Source: Bacteroidota bacterium (GTDB taxonomy: Bacteria > Bacteroidota > Bacteroidia > Chitinophagales > Saprospiraceae). Taken from it: 64,000 nucleotides of DNA. The stretch is from NCBI GenBank assembly GCA_017857395.1, contig JAFMDF010000005.1, positions 1 through 64,000 of the forward strand. The letters run 5' to 3'. Shown piece by piece: positions 36,722 through 46,655 of the stretch. Position 1 is the first letter of the stretch, and each line of letters starts with the position of its first letter. The notes beneath the pieces were generated by a model. It worked only from the letters and a program-made list of their open reading frames with translations, had not been told where the DNA came from and made no database searches. The translations under genes and the position numbers were made by a program.

Positions 36722-37888
36722 TTATGCTTTTTGAATTAATTCAATTGCTTTCTTCAACTCCTCTGGCCGATTCACATTCATCAATTTCTGCCCATCCGGC
36801 GCATCCACTAGTTGCACATCCGAATTAATTAACACTTTTCTTGGACAAGAAAAACCTTGGGCTAAAAACTGTAATAAAACAGGATAACTCTTCGGTTCCC
36901 AAATACTAATTAAGGGTTCTGGAAATTGATTGACGGGACTATTAAAAGCAGTTGCAATAGCTGATGGATTTCTGTTTTTAACTAAAAAATCTAACGTCTC
37001 TAAATCCAATAAAGGCAAATCACAAGCAACGACTAACCAAGCGGCATTTGGTCGATGCCTAAAAGCAGAAGCAATCGCCCCAAAAGGCCCTAAATCATAA
37101 AAAGTATCTTCTAAAAATGGGTAATCAGTCGCAGATTCATTCTTACTAGACCGAACAGATAAGAACGTTTCATCACAAATTTCATTCAAGACATCTGCCA
37201 TATACAATCGCTGTGGCTTGCCGTGATACTCAATTTGCCCTTTGTCTTTTCCCATTCGCTGGCTTTTTCCGCCTGCCAAAACTAAACCATAAATCGGAGG
37301 ATTTTCTCTTACTAATTGTTTTTCTAAAAAAGCAGCAATTCTACTTATTCGTGAAAAAGGGTAAGTTGGAATATCTGCAATATTGGGTAAATGTTCTTTT
37401 AAGAAAGCAGGGATTTCTTTTGCGTCGGCAGTCATCAAAATTAATCCAACATCTGTTAATCGGTCTAATTTTTTAGCTAATGACTTTTCCTTTTTAGGGT
37501 CAATAACGACTATTTGCTTTTTAGCGGTAAAATGATTGCCATTAATTAACACTAAATCTTCCTCATTAAAATATTGTCGAAACTGATACCTATCTAAACC
37601 TGTCTTGGTGTCAAACCGATGAAAATTGATTTTATCGGTGTACTCCAGATGTGCACCAAAATTAATAGCATTTTCTTTGGTCGAATTTGCCACTGTATCG
37701 TCTGCACTTTTATGATCCGCATCTACATAACTTACCTTGTATTTTTCGGCTAATCGTTCCGTTATTTTATACGCTAATTGCTGGATATTACCACAAAGAG
37801 TGCCTATAATTGCCCATTCATTTCTACCGAAAAATCCGTAATTGGGTTTACTGAGTTTGGTATGCTTCTGATGTTTTTTTTCTGCCAT
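36722..37888 (-). CDS. MobA-like nucleotidyltransferase with N-terminal MobB-like domain
   Basis: About 388 residues from the ATG at 37888 (MAEKKHQKHTKLSKP); the longer frame adds a basic lead unlike the family. Residues ~1-195 resemble a MobB-type fold (YGFFGRNEWAIIGTLCGNIQQLAYKI, YVDADHKSADD) but show no GxxGxGKT P-loop. Residues ~200-388 are a GT-A nucleotidyltransferase of the MobA type: GLVLAGGKSQRMGKDKG, VVACDLPLL, and a C-terminal VNRPEELKK. MobA adds GMP to molybdopterin. The domain fusion suggests molybdenum cofactor maturation, but no other moa/mob gene is here and the N-domain role is uncertain. It is divergent from pheT. Confidence 0.85.
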   Translation of the reverse strand: MAEKKHQKHTKLSKPNYGFFGRNEWAIIGTLCGNIQQLAYKITERLAEKYKVSYVDADHKSADDTVANSTKENAINFGAHLEYTDKINFHRFDTKTGLDRYQFRQYFNEEDLVLINGNHFTAKKQIVVIDPKKEKSLAKKLDRLTDVGLILMTADAKEIPAFLKEHLPNIADIPTYPFSRISRIAAFLEKQLVRENPPIYGLVLAGGKSQRMGKDKGQIEYHGKPQRLYMADVLNEICDETFLSVRSSKNESATDYPFLEDTFYDLGPFGAIASAFRHRPNAAWLVVACDLPLLDLETLDFLVKNRNPSAIATAFNSPVNQFPEPLISIWEPKSYPVLLQFLAQGFSCPRKVLINSDVQLVDAPDGQKLMNVNRPEELKKAIELIQKA

Positions 37889-38034
37889 CTGTTTAATTAA
37901 TTTTATGCTATAGAAACGCTTTCTACTTTTTAAAGTTTTATTTGATTCTTTGATTTTCCAAAAATACAAAAATAGTAAGCATTCATTGAGAAACAAAACC
38001 TCAAACGGGAAGAAATCTCATTCCAAAAATCCCT

Positions 38035-38042
38035 ATCTTTGC
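38035..38042 (+). promoter_or_regulatory. -7 box candidate upstream of pheT
   Basis: TATCTTTG matches TAnnTTTG exactly and lies 88 bp before the pheT ATG. No TTG at the expected upstream spacing is visible, so the assignment is moderate. Confidence 0.4.
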
Positions 38043-38130
38043 ACCTTTGTTTAAAAAAAATGGAACTGATTTTATAGTGTAAGAGTTTTCATTTTGAATT
38101 TTTATTTTTATTTTAATTTTTATTGACGAC

Positions 38131-40575
38131 ATGAAACTAGCCCTTAATTGGTTAAAAGAATATACAGATATTAATTTACCACCGCAAAAAGTGGGAGAAA
38201 TTCTTACGGATATTGGCCTAGAAGTAGAAGGCGAGGAAGAAATTGAAAGTATTCCTGGAGGTTTGAAAGGCCTAGTCGTCGGTCATGTGAAAGAATGTGG
38301 CAAACATCCGAATGCAGATAAATTATCTTTAACAAAAGTAGATGTTGGAGGGGATGAATTATTGCAAATTGTTTGTGGTGCGCCTAATGTAGCCGCAGGC
38401 CAAAAAGTAGTTGTAGCTACAGTTGGCACAATGCTGTATCCTTTGGATGGCGCCCCGTTTAAAATCAAAAAAGGAAAAATTAGAGGAGAAGTTTCGATGG
38501 GAATGATTTGTGCAGAAGATGAAATTGGTTTGGGAACAGACCATAATGGCATTATTGTTTTGCCAGAAGTTTTAGCAGTAGGGACTTTGGTGCGAGATCA
38601 TTATGAATTGGAAAACGATTACATCTACGAAATTGGTTTAACACCTAACCGTTCGGACGGAACAAATCAAACGGGTTCTGCTAAAGATTTAGCAGCAGCT
38701 TTGAAAATTAATTATGGCCATTCTGGTGAAGTTAGAATGCCGTCTGTAGCAGATTTTAAAGTAGACAATCACGACTTACCTATTCAGGTGACGGTAGAAA
38801 ATACGGAAGCTTGTCCAAGATATTCTGGTGTGTCCATTTCAGGAGTGACGATTAAAGAATCTCCAGATTGGCTAAAGGCTCGATTGATGTCAATTGGCGT
38901 TCGACCAATTAGCAATGTGGTCGATATTACGAACTTCGTTTTACACGAATTGGGACAACCACTACACGCATTTGATGCGGATAGGATTACGGGTAAAACC
39001 ATTCTCGTTAAAAATTTACCTAAAGGAACAACATTCCAATCTTTAGATGAAGTAGAACGCAAGTTAATTGCGACGGATTTGATGATTTGTGATGGCGATT
39101 CTAATGGAATGTGTATTGCAGGTGTTTTTGGCGGCTTGAAATCTGGGGTAACGGATGATACAACGAATATTTTCTTAGAGGCAGCACATTTTAATGCAAA
39201 GACCACTAGAAGAACGAGTTTCCATCATGATTTAAGAACAGATGCAGCTAAAGTATTTGAAAAAGGAAGTGATCCTAATATTACGGTTTATGCTTTGAAA
39301 AGAGCAGCGCAATTAATCAAAGAATTAGCGGGTGGTAAAATTGCTTCTGAAATAGTAGATATTTATCCAACAGAGATTAAGCGAGCAGAAATAAAAGTAG
39401 CTTATAGAAATGTAGAGCGATTGATTGGGGTGCATATTCCAAAGGCAGAAATCAGAGCGATTTTGGAAGCGATGGAAATGGAGATTTTGGAAGATGGCGA
39501 AGCATCATTTGTAGTAGCTGTTCCAACCAATAAAGCAGACGTAACCAGAGAGGCGGATTTGATTGAGGAGATTTTACGAATTTATGGCTTTAATAAAGTG
39601 CCGATTCCTACACAGGTGAAAAATTCTGTAGTAGCGACTAAAAGACCTAGCCCACAAGAATTACGAAATGTCTTAGGGGATTATTTAGCGGCTAATGGTT
39701 TCAATGAAATGATGGCGGTGTCGTTGACAAAATCTAGTTATGCTAGAGAAATTTTGCCTATTCCAGAAGAAGACTTAGTTTTTGTCAATAATACCTCTAA
39801 TATCACGTTAGATGTGATGCGACCAACGATGTTGTTCAGCGGTTTAGAAGCCATTGCACATAATCAAAATCGTCGAAGCATTGATTTAAAATTATTTGAA
39901 TCAGGGAAGACCTATAAAACGACGGAAGAAGGAGGACATAAGGAAACGCAGCATTTAAGCTTATTTTTAACAGGTCAAAAAGCTAGTGAGAACTGGCAGA
40001 AGATGGGACAAGTACCTGTTGATTTTTATACTTTAAAGGCTTATGTCAATAATGTTTTAGCTCGTTTAGGCGTAAAAGGGTTTCAAGAAGACAATTTGAA
40101 AGACGATATATTCTCAATGGGATATAAATATTTCAGAGGGCAACAAATCGTAGCGACATTTGGAAAAGTACAAAAGAAGATTGTCAAAGCAATGGGCATC
40201 AAAAGCGATGTGTATTATGCAGACATTAATTTTGATGCTTTAATCAAGGCGACTAAGAAACATAAGATTGGTTACGAAGAGTTGAATAAATTCCCGACGG
40301 TTCGTCGAGATTTAAATCTAATTATTGATAATTCGGTTAGTTTCAACGATATTGTAAAAAATGCACGTAAAACAAATAAGAAAAGTTTAAAAGATATTAA
40401 CCTTTTTGACGTTTATGTAAATGAAGAACAATTAGGGGCTGATAAAAAAGCGTATGCTGTTAGCTTTGTCTTCGAAGACAAGACCAAAACTTTGGTTGAT
40501 AAGTTTGTAGATAAAGAAATGAATAAATTGATACAAGTTTTTGAACGAAATTTAAATGCACAGATAAAGAGATAG
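38131..40575 (+). CDS. pheT: Phenylalanine-tRNA ligase beta subunit
   Basis: 814 residues, the beta chain of the alpha2-beta2 enzyme that charges tRNA-Phe. The N-terminal EMAP/tRNA-binding domain spans ~40-150 (HPNADKLSLTKVDVGG). The B3/4 editing domain, B5 domain (YRNVERLIGVHIPKAEIRAIL) and catalytic-core-like domain follow. The FDX-ACB anticodon-binding domain ends the protein (KFPTVRRDLNLIIDNSV). Length is typical. The alpha-subunit gene is not adjacent. Three further genes on the same strand (coiled-coil, zapA, rny) follow, an order I recall as common in Bacteroidota. A 16-bp palindrome lies between this gene and the next. Confidence 0.96.
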   Translation: MKLALNWLKEYTDINLPPQKVGEILTDIGLEVEGEEEIESIPGGLKGLVVGHVKECGKHPNADKLSLTKVDVGGDELLQIVCGAPNVAAGQKVVVATVGTMLYPLDGAPFKIKKGKIRGEVSMGMICAEDEIGLGTDHNGIIVLPEVLAVGTLVRDHYELENDYIYEIGLTPNRSDGTNQTGSAKDLAAALKINYGHSGEVRMPSVADFKVDNHDLPIQVTVENTEACPRYSGVSISGVTIKESPDWLKARLMSIGVRPISNVVDITNFVLHELGQPLHAFDADRITGKTILVKNLPKGTTFQSLDEVERKLIATDLMICDGDSNGMCIAGVFGGLKSGVTDDTTNIFLEAAHFNAKTTRRTSFHHDLRTDAAKVFEKGSDPNITVYALKRAAQLIKELAGGKIASEIVDIYPTEIKRAEIKVAYRNVERLIGVHIPKAEIRAILEAMEMEILEDGEASFVVAVPTNKADVTREADLIEEILRIYGFNKVPIPTQVKNSVVATKRPSPQELRNVLGDYLAANGFNEMMAVSLTKSSYAREILPIPEEDLVFVNNTSNITLDVMRPTMLFSGLEAIAHNQNRRSIDLKLFESGKTYKTTEEGGHKETQHLSLFLTGQKASENWQKMGQVPVDFYTLKAYVNNVLARLGVKGFQEDNLKDDIFSMGYKYFRGQQIVATFGKVQKKIVKAMGIKSDVYYADINFDALIKATKKHKIGYEELNKFPTVRRDLNLIIDNSVSFNDIVKNARKTNKKSLKDINLFDVYVNEEQLGADKKAYAVSFVFEDKTKTLVDKFVDKEMNKLIQVFERNLNAQIKR

Positions 40576-40589
40576 AAGATAGAAGTGCT

Positions 40590-40622
40590 AAATCATGGTG
40601 ATTTTCAAAATCACCATGATTT
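40590..40622. repeat. 16-bp hairpin with 1-nt loop after pheT
   Basis: Arms aaatcatggtgatttt (40590-40605) and 40607-40622 are exact inverses around a single C. It has no T-run and lies 35 bp before the ATG of the coiled-coil gene. It may act as an mRNA processing or stability element rather than a terminator. Its presence supports the start at 40657 over a GTG at 40585. Confidence 0.8.
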
Positions 40623-40656
40623 AAACAAGAAACACTATAACAAACACTCGAAAAAA

Positions 40657-40887
40657 ATGGAGCTATCAAAAAAAATAGCGGGCATTAAAGAAAAAATAAC
40701 ACAATTAGCATCAAAAATGGAGAACCTCCGTTTAGAAAACCGCCTGTTAGTTGAGGAAAATAGTAAATTAAGAACTAAATTGCAGCGTGATGCAGAAGAA
40801 ACTAGTTATCTAAAGCATCAATTAGCTGTATTAAAAGAGCAGTTATTGGCCAAATCACCAAAGACGGTGATTGAAGAAGAGGAATGA
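40657..40887 (+). CDS. Small coiled-coil protein next to zapA (ZapB-like)
   Basis: 76 residues from the ATG at 40657. The protein is one continuous helix-forming segment with heptad spacing of Leu, Ile and Met (KIAGIKEKITQLASKMENL, then RLENRLLVEENSKLRTKLQ), ending in an acidic tail (EEEE). It has no transmembrane helix. This resembles ZapB or the septum-associated coiled coils, and its place just before zapA supports a division role, though that is inference from context. An upstream GTG at 40585 lies within a palindrome and is not a likely start. Confidence 0.75.
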   Translation: MELSKKIAGIKEKITQLASKMENLRLENRLLVEENSKLRTKLQRDAEETSYLKHQLAVLKEQLLAKSPKTVIEEEE

Positions 40888-41178
40888 GTGGCGTGTAGGA
40901 TTTGAAAGAAATTTAAAATTTAAAATTACAACTCTAAAATTAAAAAATGCTAATAAATAGCAAAATCTAATTTTAGTAAAGTAAATTTATTTTTCCTTAT
41001 TTCTAAAAAGTTACTTTATTAAAAAGTGCTTTGAACAACAGTTAGTATAAGATTTTGAGACTTTGTAAAATAATAGCTTAACAACCTTAAATTTAATAGT
41101 AGGAAGGAGATATTTTTTATTTCCTAATTTTTAAATTGACGATTTTAAACTTTTACAATTCTCCCATCGGTTTTGAAT

Positions 41179-41490
41179 ATGGATAACCAAGACAATAAAA
41201 TTAGAATAACGGTCGTCATTGCTGGCCGTCCATATTCCTTAAAGGTAAAAGCTGAAGATGAGCCTGTTATCTTACGTTTAACGAAAGAAATAAACGATAA
41301 AATAAGGCAATTCCAAACGACTTATACCAATAAAGATAAGCAGGATTTACTGGCAATGACTCTATTGAGTTACTCCGTAGATTTACATAAAGCTAGAACC
41401 AAGACCACTACTAACCAACCTATAACGAATCCACTCGCTGATTCCCTTCACGAAATTGACAATTTATTGGATGACTTGTTAGTCGATTAG
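41179..41490 (+). CDS. zapA: Cell division protein ZapA
   Basis: About 103 residues from the ATG at 41179. A TTG two codons upstream is a poorer start. The N-terminal globular part (RITVVIAGRPYSLKVKAEDEP) is the ZapA fold that bundles FtsZ. The rest is a helix (VILRLTKEINDKIRQFQ), then a second helix (DLLAMTLLSYSVDLHKAR). Its C-terminal tail (LADSLHEIDNLLDDLL) is acidic. Position next to a coiled-coil gene and rny agrees with other Bacteroidota. ZapA stabilises the Z-ring by cross-linking FtsZ filaments. Confidence 0.88.
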   Translation: MDNQDNKIRITVVIAGRPYSLKVKAEDEPVILRLTKEINDKIRQFQTTYTNKDKQDLLAMTLLSYSVDLHKARTKTTTNQPITNPLADSLHEIDNLLDDLLVD

Positions 41491-41504
41491 ACTTAAATTA
41501 TTTA

Positions 41505-41596
41505 GATACTTGATGCTAGATGTTGGATGTTAGAAATTGAATTATAAATACCTATTACACGGTATATCGAGTTTCGAGTATCAAAAATCAAGTATC
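41505..41596. repeat. Inverted repeat and reiterated words between zapA and rny
   Basis: Arms gatacttgat (41505-41514) and atcaagtatc (41587-41596). The loop carries reiterated words (gatgctagatgttggatgttag; cgagtttcgag). It belongs to the same style as the elements at 47249 and 50654. Confidence 0.65.
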
Positions 41597-41641
41597 AAAG
41601 AAGGTCATCCTATTTCAATCATATATAAATAAAGTGGACTT

Positions 41642-43324
41642 ATGGAAATACTTATGGGATTACTCGGAGGAGGAGTAGTTGGCGCGATTATCGCTTTTTT
41701 GATGGTCAAATCATTTATAACTAAAGCCAATCAAAGCAAAACCGATGAAATTAATCGTAAAGCAGATTTAGTATTAGAAGAAGCAAGAATAGCGGCTAAG
41801 CGAACGGAAGAAGAAGCTAAGCTAAAGGGAGATAAAATTATTAGTAGAGCGGAAACCAAAAATGAGCAAATTAAGCAAAAGAAGATTCAGGAAGCAAAAA
41901 GCAAATTTAGTAGCCTGAAATCTAAGTTTGAAAGTGAAAAAGCCCAGCATAAAATCGACATGAAAGATTTGGAGTTTGAGGCAAAATCTTTGAAGGCGGA
42001 GGTGAAAGAACAGGAAGAAGCACTAGAAGCAAAGCAGGAAGAGTTTGATATGCGCAAACAAGAAGTAGAGAATAAAGAAGCGGAAATCAAGGCAGTAAGA
42101 GAGAATTTAGACAAGCAAATGAAAATTGTTGCGAAGAAAAAAGAGGAATTAGAAGCAGCAAATGAAGAGCGGATTAAAGCTTTAGAAAATATTTCTCGAT
42201 TAAGCGAAGCAGAGGCAAAAGAGCAATTGTTAGAAGCTGTAAAAGCAAAGGCGGAAACAGATGCGATGTCTATCATCAAAGATACGATTACTCGTGCGAA
42301 GGCAGATGCTAATAAAGAAGCAAAGAAAATTGTGATTCAAACCATTCAAAGAATGTGTGCAGAATATACGATTGAAAATACAGTTTCTGTATTCAATTTG
42401 GAATCGGATGACTTGAAAGGACAAATCATTGGTCGAGAAGGTCGAAATATTAGAGCATTAGAAGCAGCAACGGGCGCAGAAATTGTAGTAGATGATACAC
42501 CAGAGGCAATTGTGATTTCTAGTTTTGATCCGATTCGTAGAGAGGTTTGTCGATTGTCGTTAAAGCGATTGGTTGCAGATGGTAGAATTCACCCTGCAAG
42601 AATTGAGGAAGTAGTAGAAAAGACGAAGAAGCAATTAACAGAACAGATTATTGAGATTGGAGAGCGAACGGTGATTGATTTAGACATTCATGGTTTACAA
42701 CCTTACTTAGTCAAGATGGTTGGTAGAATGCGTTTCCGTTCTTCTTATGGACAGAACCTTTTAAAGCACTCTATCGAGACAGCGAATATTTGTGCGATGA
42801 TGGCGGCAGAATTAGGCTTGAATCCTAAGCAAGTGAAGATGGCGAAGCGAGCGGGACTCTTACATGATATTGGGAAAGTAGCAGAAGAAGAATCTGAAAT
42901 GTCGCATGCTATTTTAGGCATGAAGATATGTGAGAAGCACGGAGAACATGCGGTTATTTGTAACGCAGTTGGTGCCCACCACGATGAAGTAGAAATGAAT
43001 AATATTATTTCTCCTTTAGTTCAGGCATGTGATGCGATCTCTGGTGCAAGACCAGGCGCAAGAAGAGAAATCTTAGAAAGTTACTTAAAGCGAATTGGCG
43101 AATTGGAAGATTTGGCAATGGCGCATGATGGGGTACAAAAGGCATTTGCCATGCAAGCGGGCCGAGAATTAAGAGTTATTGTAGAAAGTGAAAAGGTATC
43201 AGACGAAGTTGCAGATACTTTATCTTTCCAAATTTCTCAAAAGATTCAAGACGAAATGCAGTTTCCTGGGCAGATTAAAGTGACGGTTATTCGGGAACGA
43301 CGGTCTGTTACTTTTGCTAGATAG
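41642..43324 (+). CDS. rny: Ribonuclease Y
   Basis: 560 residues. An N-terminal membrane helix ([17 protein letters not shown], about 6-24) anchors it to the inner membrane. A long Lys/Glu-rich coiled coil (~30-240) is followed by a KH RNA-binding domain ([20 protein letters not shown]) and an HD nuclease domain ([13 protein letters not shown]). It initiates mRNA decay by endonucleolytic cleavage. Length is slightly greater than the usual ~520 residues, mostly in the coiled coil. Start ATG at 41642. It ends an operon-like run (pheT, coiled coil, zapA) and has its own terminator at 43401-43435. Confidence 0.95.
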   Translation: MEILMGLLGGGVVGAIIAFLMVKSFITKANQSKTDEINRKADLVLEEARIAAKRTEEEAKLKGDKIISRAETKNEQIKQKKIQEAKSKFSSLKSKFESEKAQHKIDMKDLEFEAKSLKAEVKEQEEALEAKQEEFDMRKQEVENKEAEIKAVRENLDKQMKIVAKKKEELEAANEERIKALENISRLSEAEAKEQLLEAVKAKAETDAMSIIKDTITRAKADANKEAKKIVIQTIQRMCAEYTIENTVSVFNLESDDLKGQIIGREGRNIRALEAATGAEIVVDDTPEAIVISSFDPIRREVCRLSLKRLVADGRIHPARIEEVVEKTKKQLTEQIIEIGERTVIDLDIHGLQPYLVKMVGRMRFRSSYGQNLLKHSIETANICAMMAAELGLNPKQVKMAKRAGLLHDIGKVAEEESEMSHAILGMKICEKHGEHAVICNAVGAHHDEVEMNNIISPLVQACDAISGARPGARREILESYLKRIGELEDLAMAHDGVQKAFAMQAGRELRVIVESEKVSDEVADTLSFQISQKIQDEMQFPGQIKVTVIRERRSVTFAR

Positions 43325-43400
43325 GTTAAATAAGCAAGAATTGACTTGATATTGTTTTAATTCACCAAATAATATTAGTCAATTAAACAAATAAAACATC

Positions 43401-43435
43401 AAAAAGGGTAGTATGCATTGCATGCTGCCCTTTTT
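43401..43435 (+). terminator. Terminator of rny
   Basis: Arms aaaaagggtagtatgca (43401-43417) and 43419-43435 pair with two G.U wobbles around a one-nt loop and run into a T-tract. Confidence 0.85.
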
Positions 43436-43500
43436 TGTTAGGCAACTATTTATTCAACTAATTATTAGTCAACTATTTAACTATTTTAGGGTTAAGTACT

Positions 43501-43508
43501 TATCTTTG
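43501..43508 (+). promoter_or_regulatory. -7 box candidate for carB
   Basis: TATCTTTG, an exact TAnnTTTG match, 57 bp before the carB ATG. TTTA at 43476-43479 with a 21-nt spacer stands where TTTG is expected. Confidence 0.5.
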
Positions 43509-43565
43509 TGCCAATTTTGCACTAACCAACCACCATTTTCCTTAAAAATCTAAAATTTACTATCC

Positions 43566-46385
43566 ATGCCTAAGGATAATTCGATAAAATCGATACTCAT
43601 TATTGGAAGCGGCCCGATAATTATTGGACAGGCCTGCGAATTTGATTATTCAGGAACTCAAGCTTCTAAGTCGCTTCGCGAAGAAGGAATTGAAGTAACG
43701 TTGATTAATTCCAATCCAGCAACAATTATGACTGACCCCGTAACGGCGGATCATATTTATTTGCTTCCCCTAACGGTGGAAAGTTTGGATAAAATTTTAA
43801 CTGAGCGGCAAATTGATGCGGTATTGCCAACAATGGGTGGACAAACAGCTTTGAATTTAGCTATTGAAGCAGGAAAACAAGGTTTGTGGGAAAAACATAA
43901 TTGCCGATTGATTGGGGTAGATTTAGAAGCTATTGAGTTGGCAGAAAATAGAGAAGCCTTTCGTCAGTTAATGATTGAAATAGGTTTAAATGTTGCCCCT
44001 TCCTATATTGCCAATTCCTTTTTAGAAGGAAAAGAAGCAGCACAGAAGATTGGCTTTCCATTAGTGATTCGCCCTTCTTACACACTTGGTGGCTTTGGTG
44101 GCGGCTTTGTGCATAAAAAAGAGGATTTTGATGAATTTTTAAGAAGAGGTTTGGATGCTTCTCCAACTAGAGAAGTATTGGTAGAAAAAGCAGTATTGGG
44201 TTGGAAGGAATACGAATTAGAGCTATTGAGAGATCAGAATGATAATGTTGTTATTATCTGTGTAGTGGAAAATTTTGATCCAATGGGGATTCATACAGGA
44301 GATAGTATTACTGTTGCTCCTGCGATGACTTTATCAGATACAACTTATCAGAGAATGCGAAATGAAGCGATTCATGCAATGCGTTCTTTAGGCAATTTTG
44401 CAGGCGGTTGTAACATTCAATTTTCTGTGGATCCTGTAACGGAAGATATGATTGTTATTGAGATTAACCCACGGGTATCTCGATCTTCTGCATTAGCGAG
44501 TAAAGCAACGGGTTATCCAATTGCAAAAATTGCAGCAAAATTAGCACTAGGCTATACTTTAGATGAATTAAAGAATCAGATTACAGGGACTACTTCGGCT
44601 TATTTTGAGCCGACTTTAGATTATGTAATTGTGAAGATGCCTCGATGGAATTTTGAAAAATTCCAAGGAGCAGATGATAAGTTAGGTTTACAGATGAAGT
44701 CTGTCGGAGAGGTAATGGCAATTGGTCGAAATTTCTTAGAAGCCTTACAAAAAGCTTGTCAATCCCAAGAAAATAACCGTGCTGGTTTAGGAGCTGATAA
44801 AAAAGAATGGATTAGAACAGAAGATATTTTAAAACGTTTAGAGCATGCAAGTGATGACCGATTATTTAGAGTAAAAGATGCCCTGAGATTAGGTGTGCCA
44901 GAAAGAACGGTGCATAAGTTAACTAAAATTGATCCTTGGTTTTTAAAGCAAATCAAGCGATTAGTAAAATACGAAGAAAAAATTGTTCGCTATAATGTAC
45001 CAGAAGATATTCCAGAAGCTTTCTTTAGAGAAATCAAGGAAGTAGGATACTCTGATGCACAAATTGCTTGGTTGTTGAGAATAGATGATGAAGATATTGT
45101 AACCAAACAAAGAAAGAAATTGGGCATTCGTCGAACGTATAAAATGGTAGATACTTGTGCAGCAGAATTTGAAGCACAAACGCCTTACTTCTACTCTACT
45201 TTTGATAAAGAAAATGAAAGTATTCCTTCAGATAGAAGGAAAATTATCGTTTTAGGCTCTGGCCCAAATAGAATTGGACAAGGGATTGAATTTGATTACT
45301 GTTGTGTCCATGGTTTATTAGCGATTAAAGAGGCTGGATATGAAGCGATTATGATTAATTGTAATCCAGAGACAGTTTCTACTGATTTTGATGTAGCTGA
45401 TAAATTATACTTTGAACCAGTTTACTGGGAACACATTGAGGAAATTATTGAATTAGAACAACCAGAAGGTATCATTGTACAATTAGGTGGACAAACTGCC
45501 TTAAAATTAGCAGAAAAATTCCACGAAAAAGGGATAAAGATTATCGGTTCTAGTTTTGAAGCGATGGACTTAGCAGAAGATAGAGGCGCTTTCTCTGATA
45601 TGCTAAAAAAGTTAAATATTCCTTATCCAGAATATGGGGTAGCAGACGATACAGACCAAGCTTTAGACATTGCGAATAGAGTGACTTATCCAGTTTTAGT
45701 GCGACCGTCTTATGTATTAGGCGGACAACGTATGAGAATTGTGATAAATGATGATGAACTAGAAAGACAAGTGTTGAGCATTTTCAAGCACATGCCTGAT
45801 AATAAAGTCTTAGTTGACCAATTTTTAGAAAGAGCTAAAGAAGCAGAAATTGATGCAATTTGTGATGGGGAGGAGGTGTATATCATGGGTATTATGGAAC
45901 ACATTGAGCCAGCAGGAATTCACTCGGGTGATAGTTCTGCCGTATTACCTCCATACAGTCTTTCAGAGAACGTGATTGATCAAATGAAGGAATATACTAA
46001 ACGATTGGCTTTTGCCTTAGAAATTAGAGGATTAATCAATATTCAATTTGCTATCAAAGACGAAAAAGTCTATGTGATTGAAGCCAATCCAAGAGGATCA
46101 AGAACTACCCCATTTATTGCGAAAGCTTATCAGTATCCATTCTTAAAAATGGCGACGCAAGTGATGTTAGGCACGCATAAAATAAAGGATTTTGATGTGG
46201 TGAAGAAATTAGATGGCTATGCGATAAAAGTACCTATTTTCTCTTTCAATAAATTTCCAAATGTTGATAAGACATTAGGACCAGAGATGAAATCTACTGG
46301 TGAGGCGATTCATTTTATTAAAGATTTGACGGATCCGTTTTTTAGAGAATTAGATAAGAATCGGTCTCGCTATTTATCTCGATAA
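43566..46385 (+). CDS. carB: Carbamoyl-phosphate synthase large subunit, lacking the regulatory domain
   Basis: 939 residues. It makes carbamoyl phosphate for pyrimidines and arginine from bicarbonate, ammonia (delivered by CarA) and two ATP. Both ATP-grasp halves are present: first half [20 protein letters not shown] and [15 protein letters not shown], second half [17 protein letters not shown] and [17 protein letters not shown]. coli CarB is about 1073 residues with a C-terminal MGS-like domain that binds IMP, UMP and ornithine. Here the protein ends right after [11 protein letters not shown] and a short helix, so that domain is absent. The truncation looks clean and I believe it is shared by many Bacteroidota. 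CarA is not adjacent. Start ATG at 43566. Confidence 0.95.
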   Translation: MPKDNSIKSILIIGSGPIIIGQACEFDYSGTQASKSLREEGIEVTLINSNPATIMTDPVTADHIYLLPLTVESLDKILTERQIDAVLPTMGGQTALNLAIEAGKQGLWEKHNCRLIGVDLEAIELAENREAFRQLMIEIGLNVAPSYIANSFLEGKEAAQKIGFPLVIRPSYTLGGFGGGFVHKKEDFDEFLRRGLDASPTREVLVEKAVLGWKEYELELLRDQNDNVVIICVVENFDPMGIHTGDSITVAPAMTLSDTTYQRMRNEAIHAMRSLGNFAGGCNIQFSVDPVTEDMIVIEINPRVSRSSALASKATGYPIAKIAAKLALGYTLDELKNQITGTTSAYFEPTLDYVIVKMPRWNFEKFQGADDKLGLQMKSVGEVMAIGRNFLEALQKACQSQENNRAGLGADKKEWIRTEDILKRLEHASDDRLFRVKDALRLGVPERTVHKLTKIDPWFLKQIKRLVKYEEKIVRYNVPEDIPEAFFREIKEVGYSDAQIAWLLRIDDEDIVTKQRKKLGIRRTYKMVDTCAAEFEAQTPYFYSTFDKENESIPSDRRKIIVLGSGPNRIGQGIEFDYCCVHGLLAIKEAGYEAIMINCNPETVSTDFDVADKLYFEPVYWEHIEEIIELEQPEGIIVQLGGQTALKLAEKFHEKGIKIIGSSFEAMDLAEDRGAFSDMLKKLNIPYPEYGVADDTDQALDIANRVTYPVLVRPSYVLGGQRMRIVINDDELERQVLSIFKHMPDNKVLVDQFLERAKEAEIDAICDGEEVYIMGIMEHIEPAGIHSGDSSAVLPPYSLSENVIDQMKEYTKRLAFALEIRGLINIQFAIKDEKVYVIEANPRGSRTTPFIAKAYQYPFLKMATQVMLGTHKIKDFDVVKKLDGYAIKVPIFSFNKFPNVDKTLGPEMKSTGEAIHFIKDLTDPFFRELDKNRSRYLSR

Positions 46386-46399
46386 AAAATAGTTAGTTT

Positions 46400-46438
46400 A
46401 AAAAAGTTTCCAAGACTTCTTGTTTTGGAAACTTTTTT
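46400..46438 (+). terminator. Terminator of carB
   Basis: Arms aaaaaagtttccaa (46400-46413) and ttggaaactttttt (46425-46438) with an 11-nt loop and T-tract, 15 bp after the stop. Confidence 0.9.
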
Positions 46439-46600
46439 TATGCGTTCTACTGTATTATTACGGAATGCTAATAATTCCAACAAAATCAAAGAAATTCAAA
46501 AAAGTCGGAACTTTAAAAGAAAAATACAGGTTAATGGCAATGATACACCAATCAAAACCTTATTTAACGTCGTGAAAAGGAAAGCATAAACCTTAATTTT

Positions 46601-46630
46601 TTTGACAATTAATTTAGGCATATAGTTTTT
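46601..46630 (+). promoter_or_regulatory. Possible promoter of the ECF sigma factor gene
   Basis: TTTG at 46601-46604, an 18-nt spacer, then TAGTTTTT at 46623-46630, one mismatch from the consensus, 26 bp before the first ATG. Confidence 0.4.
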
Positions 46631-46655
46631 ACTTCACAAAAAAGTTTCTATTATT

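Noticed and set aside
40585-40656. GTG start extending the coiled-coil protein upstream
   Set aside because: The extension would be encoded by the 16-bp palindrome; the ATG at 40657 gives a clean helix from the start.
46439-46588. 49-codon Lys/Asn-rich frame after carB
   Set aside because: Starts within the carB terminator tail, no recognised pattern, composition explained by A-rich DNA.
46602-46626. TTGACA ... TATAGT as a sigma-70 promoter of the E. coli type
   Set aside because: The spacer is only 13 nt; the Bacteroidota reading (TTTG-N18-TAGTTTTT) fits better.
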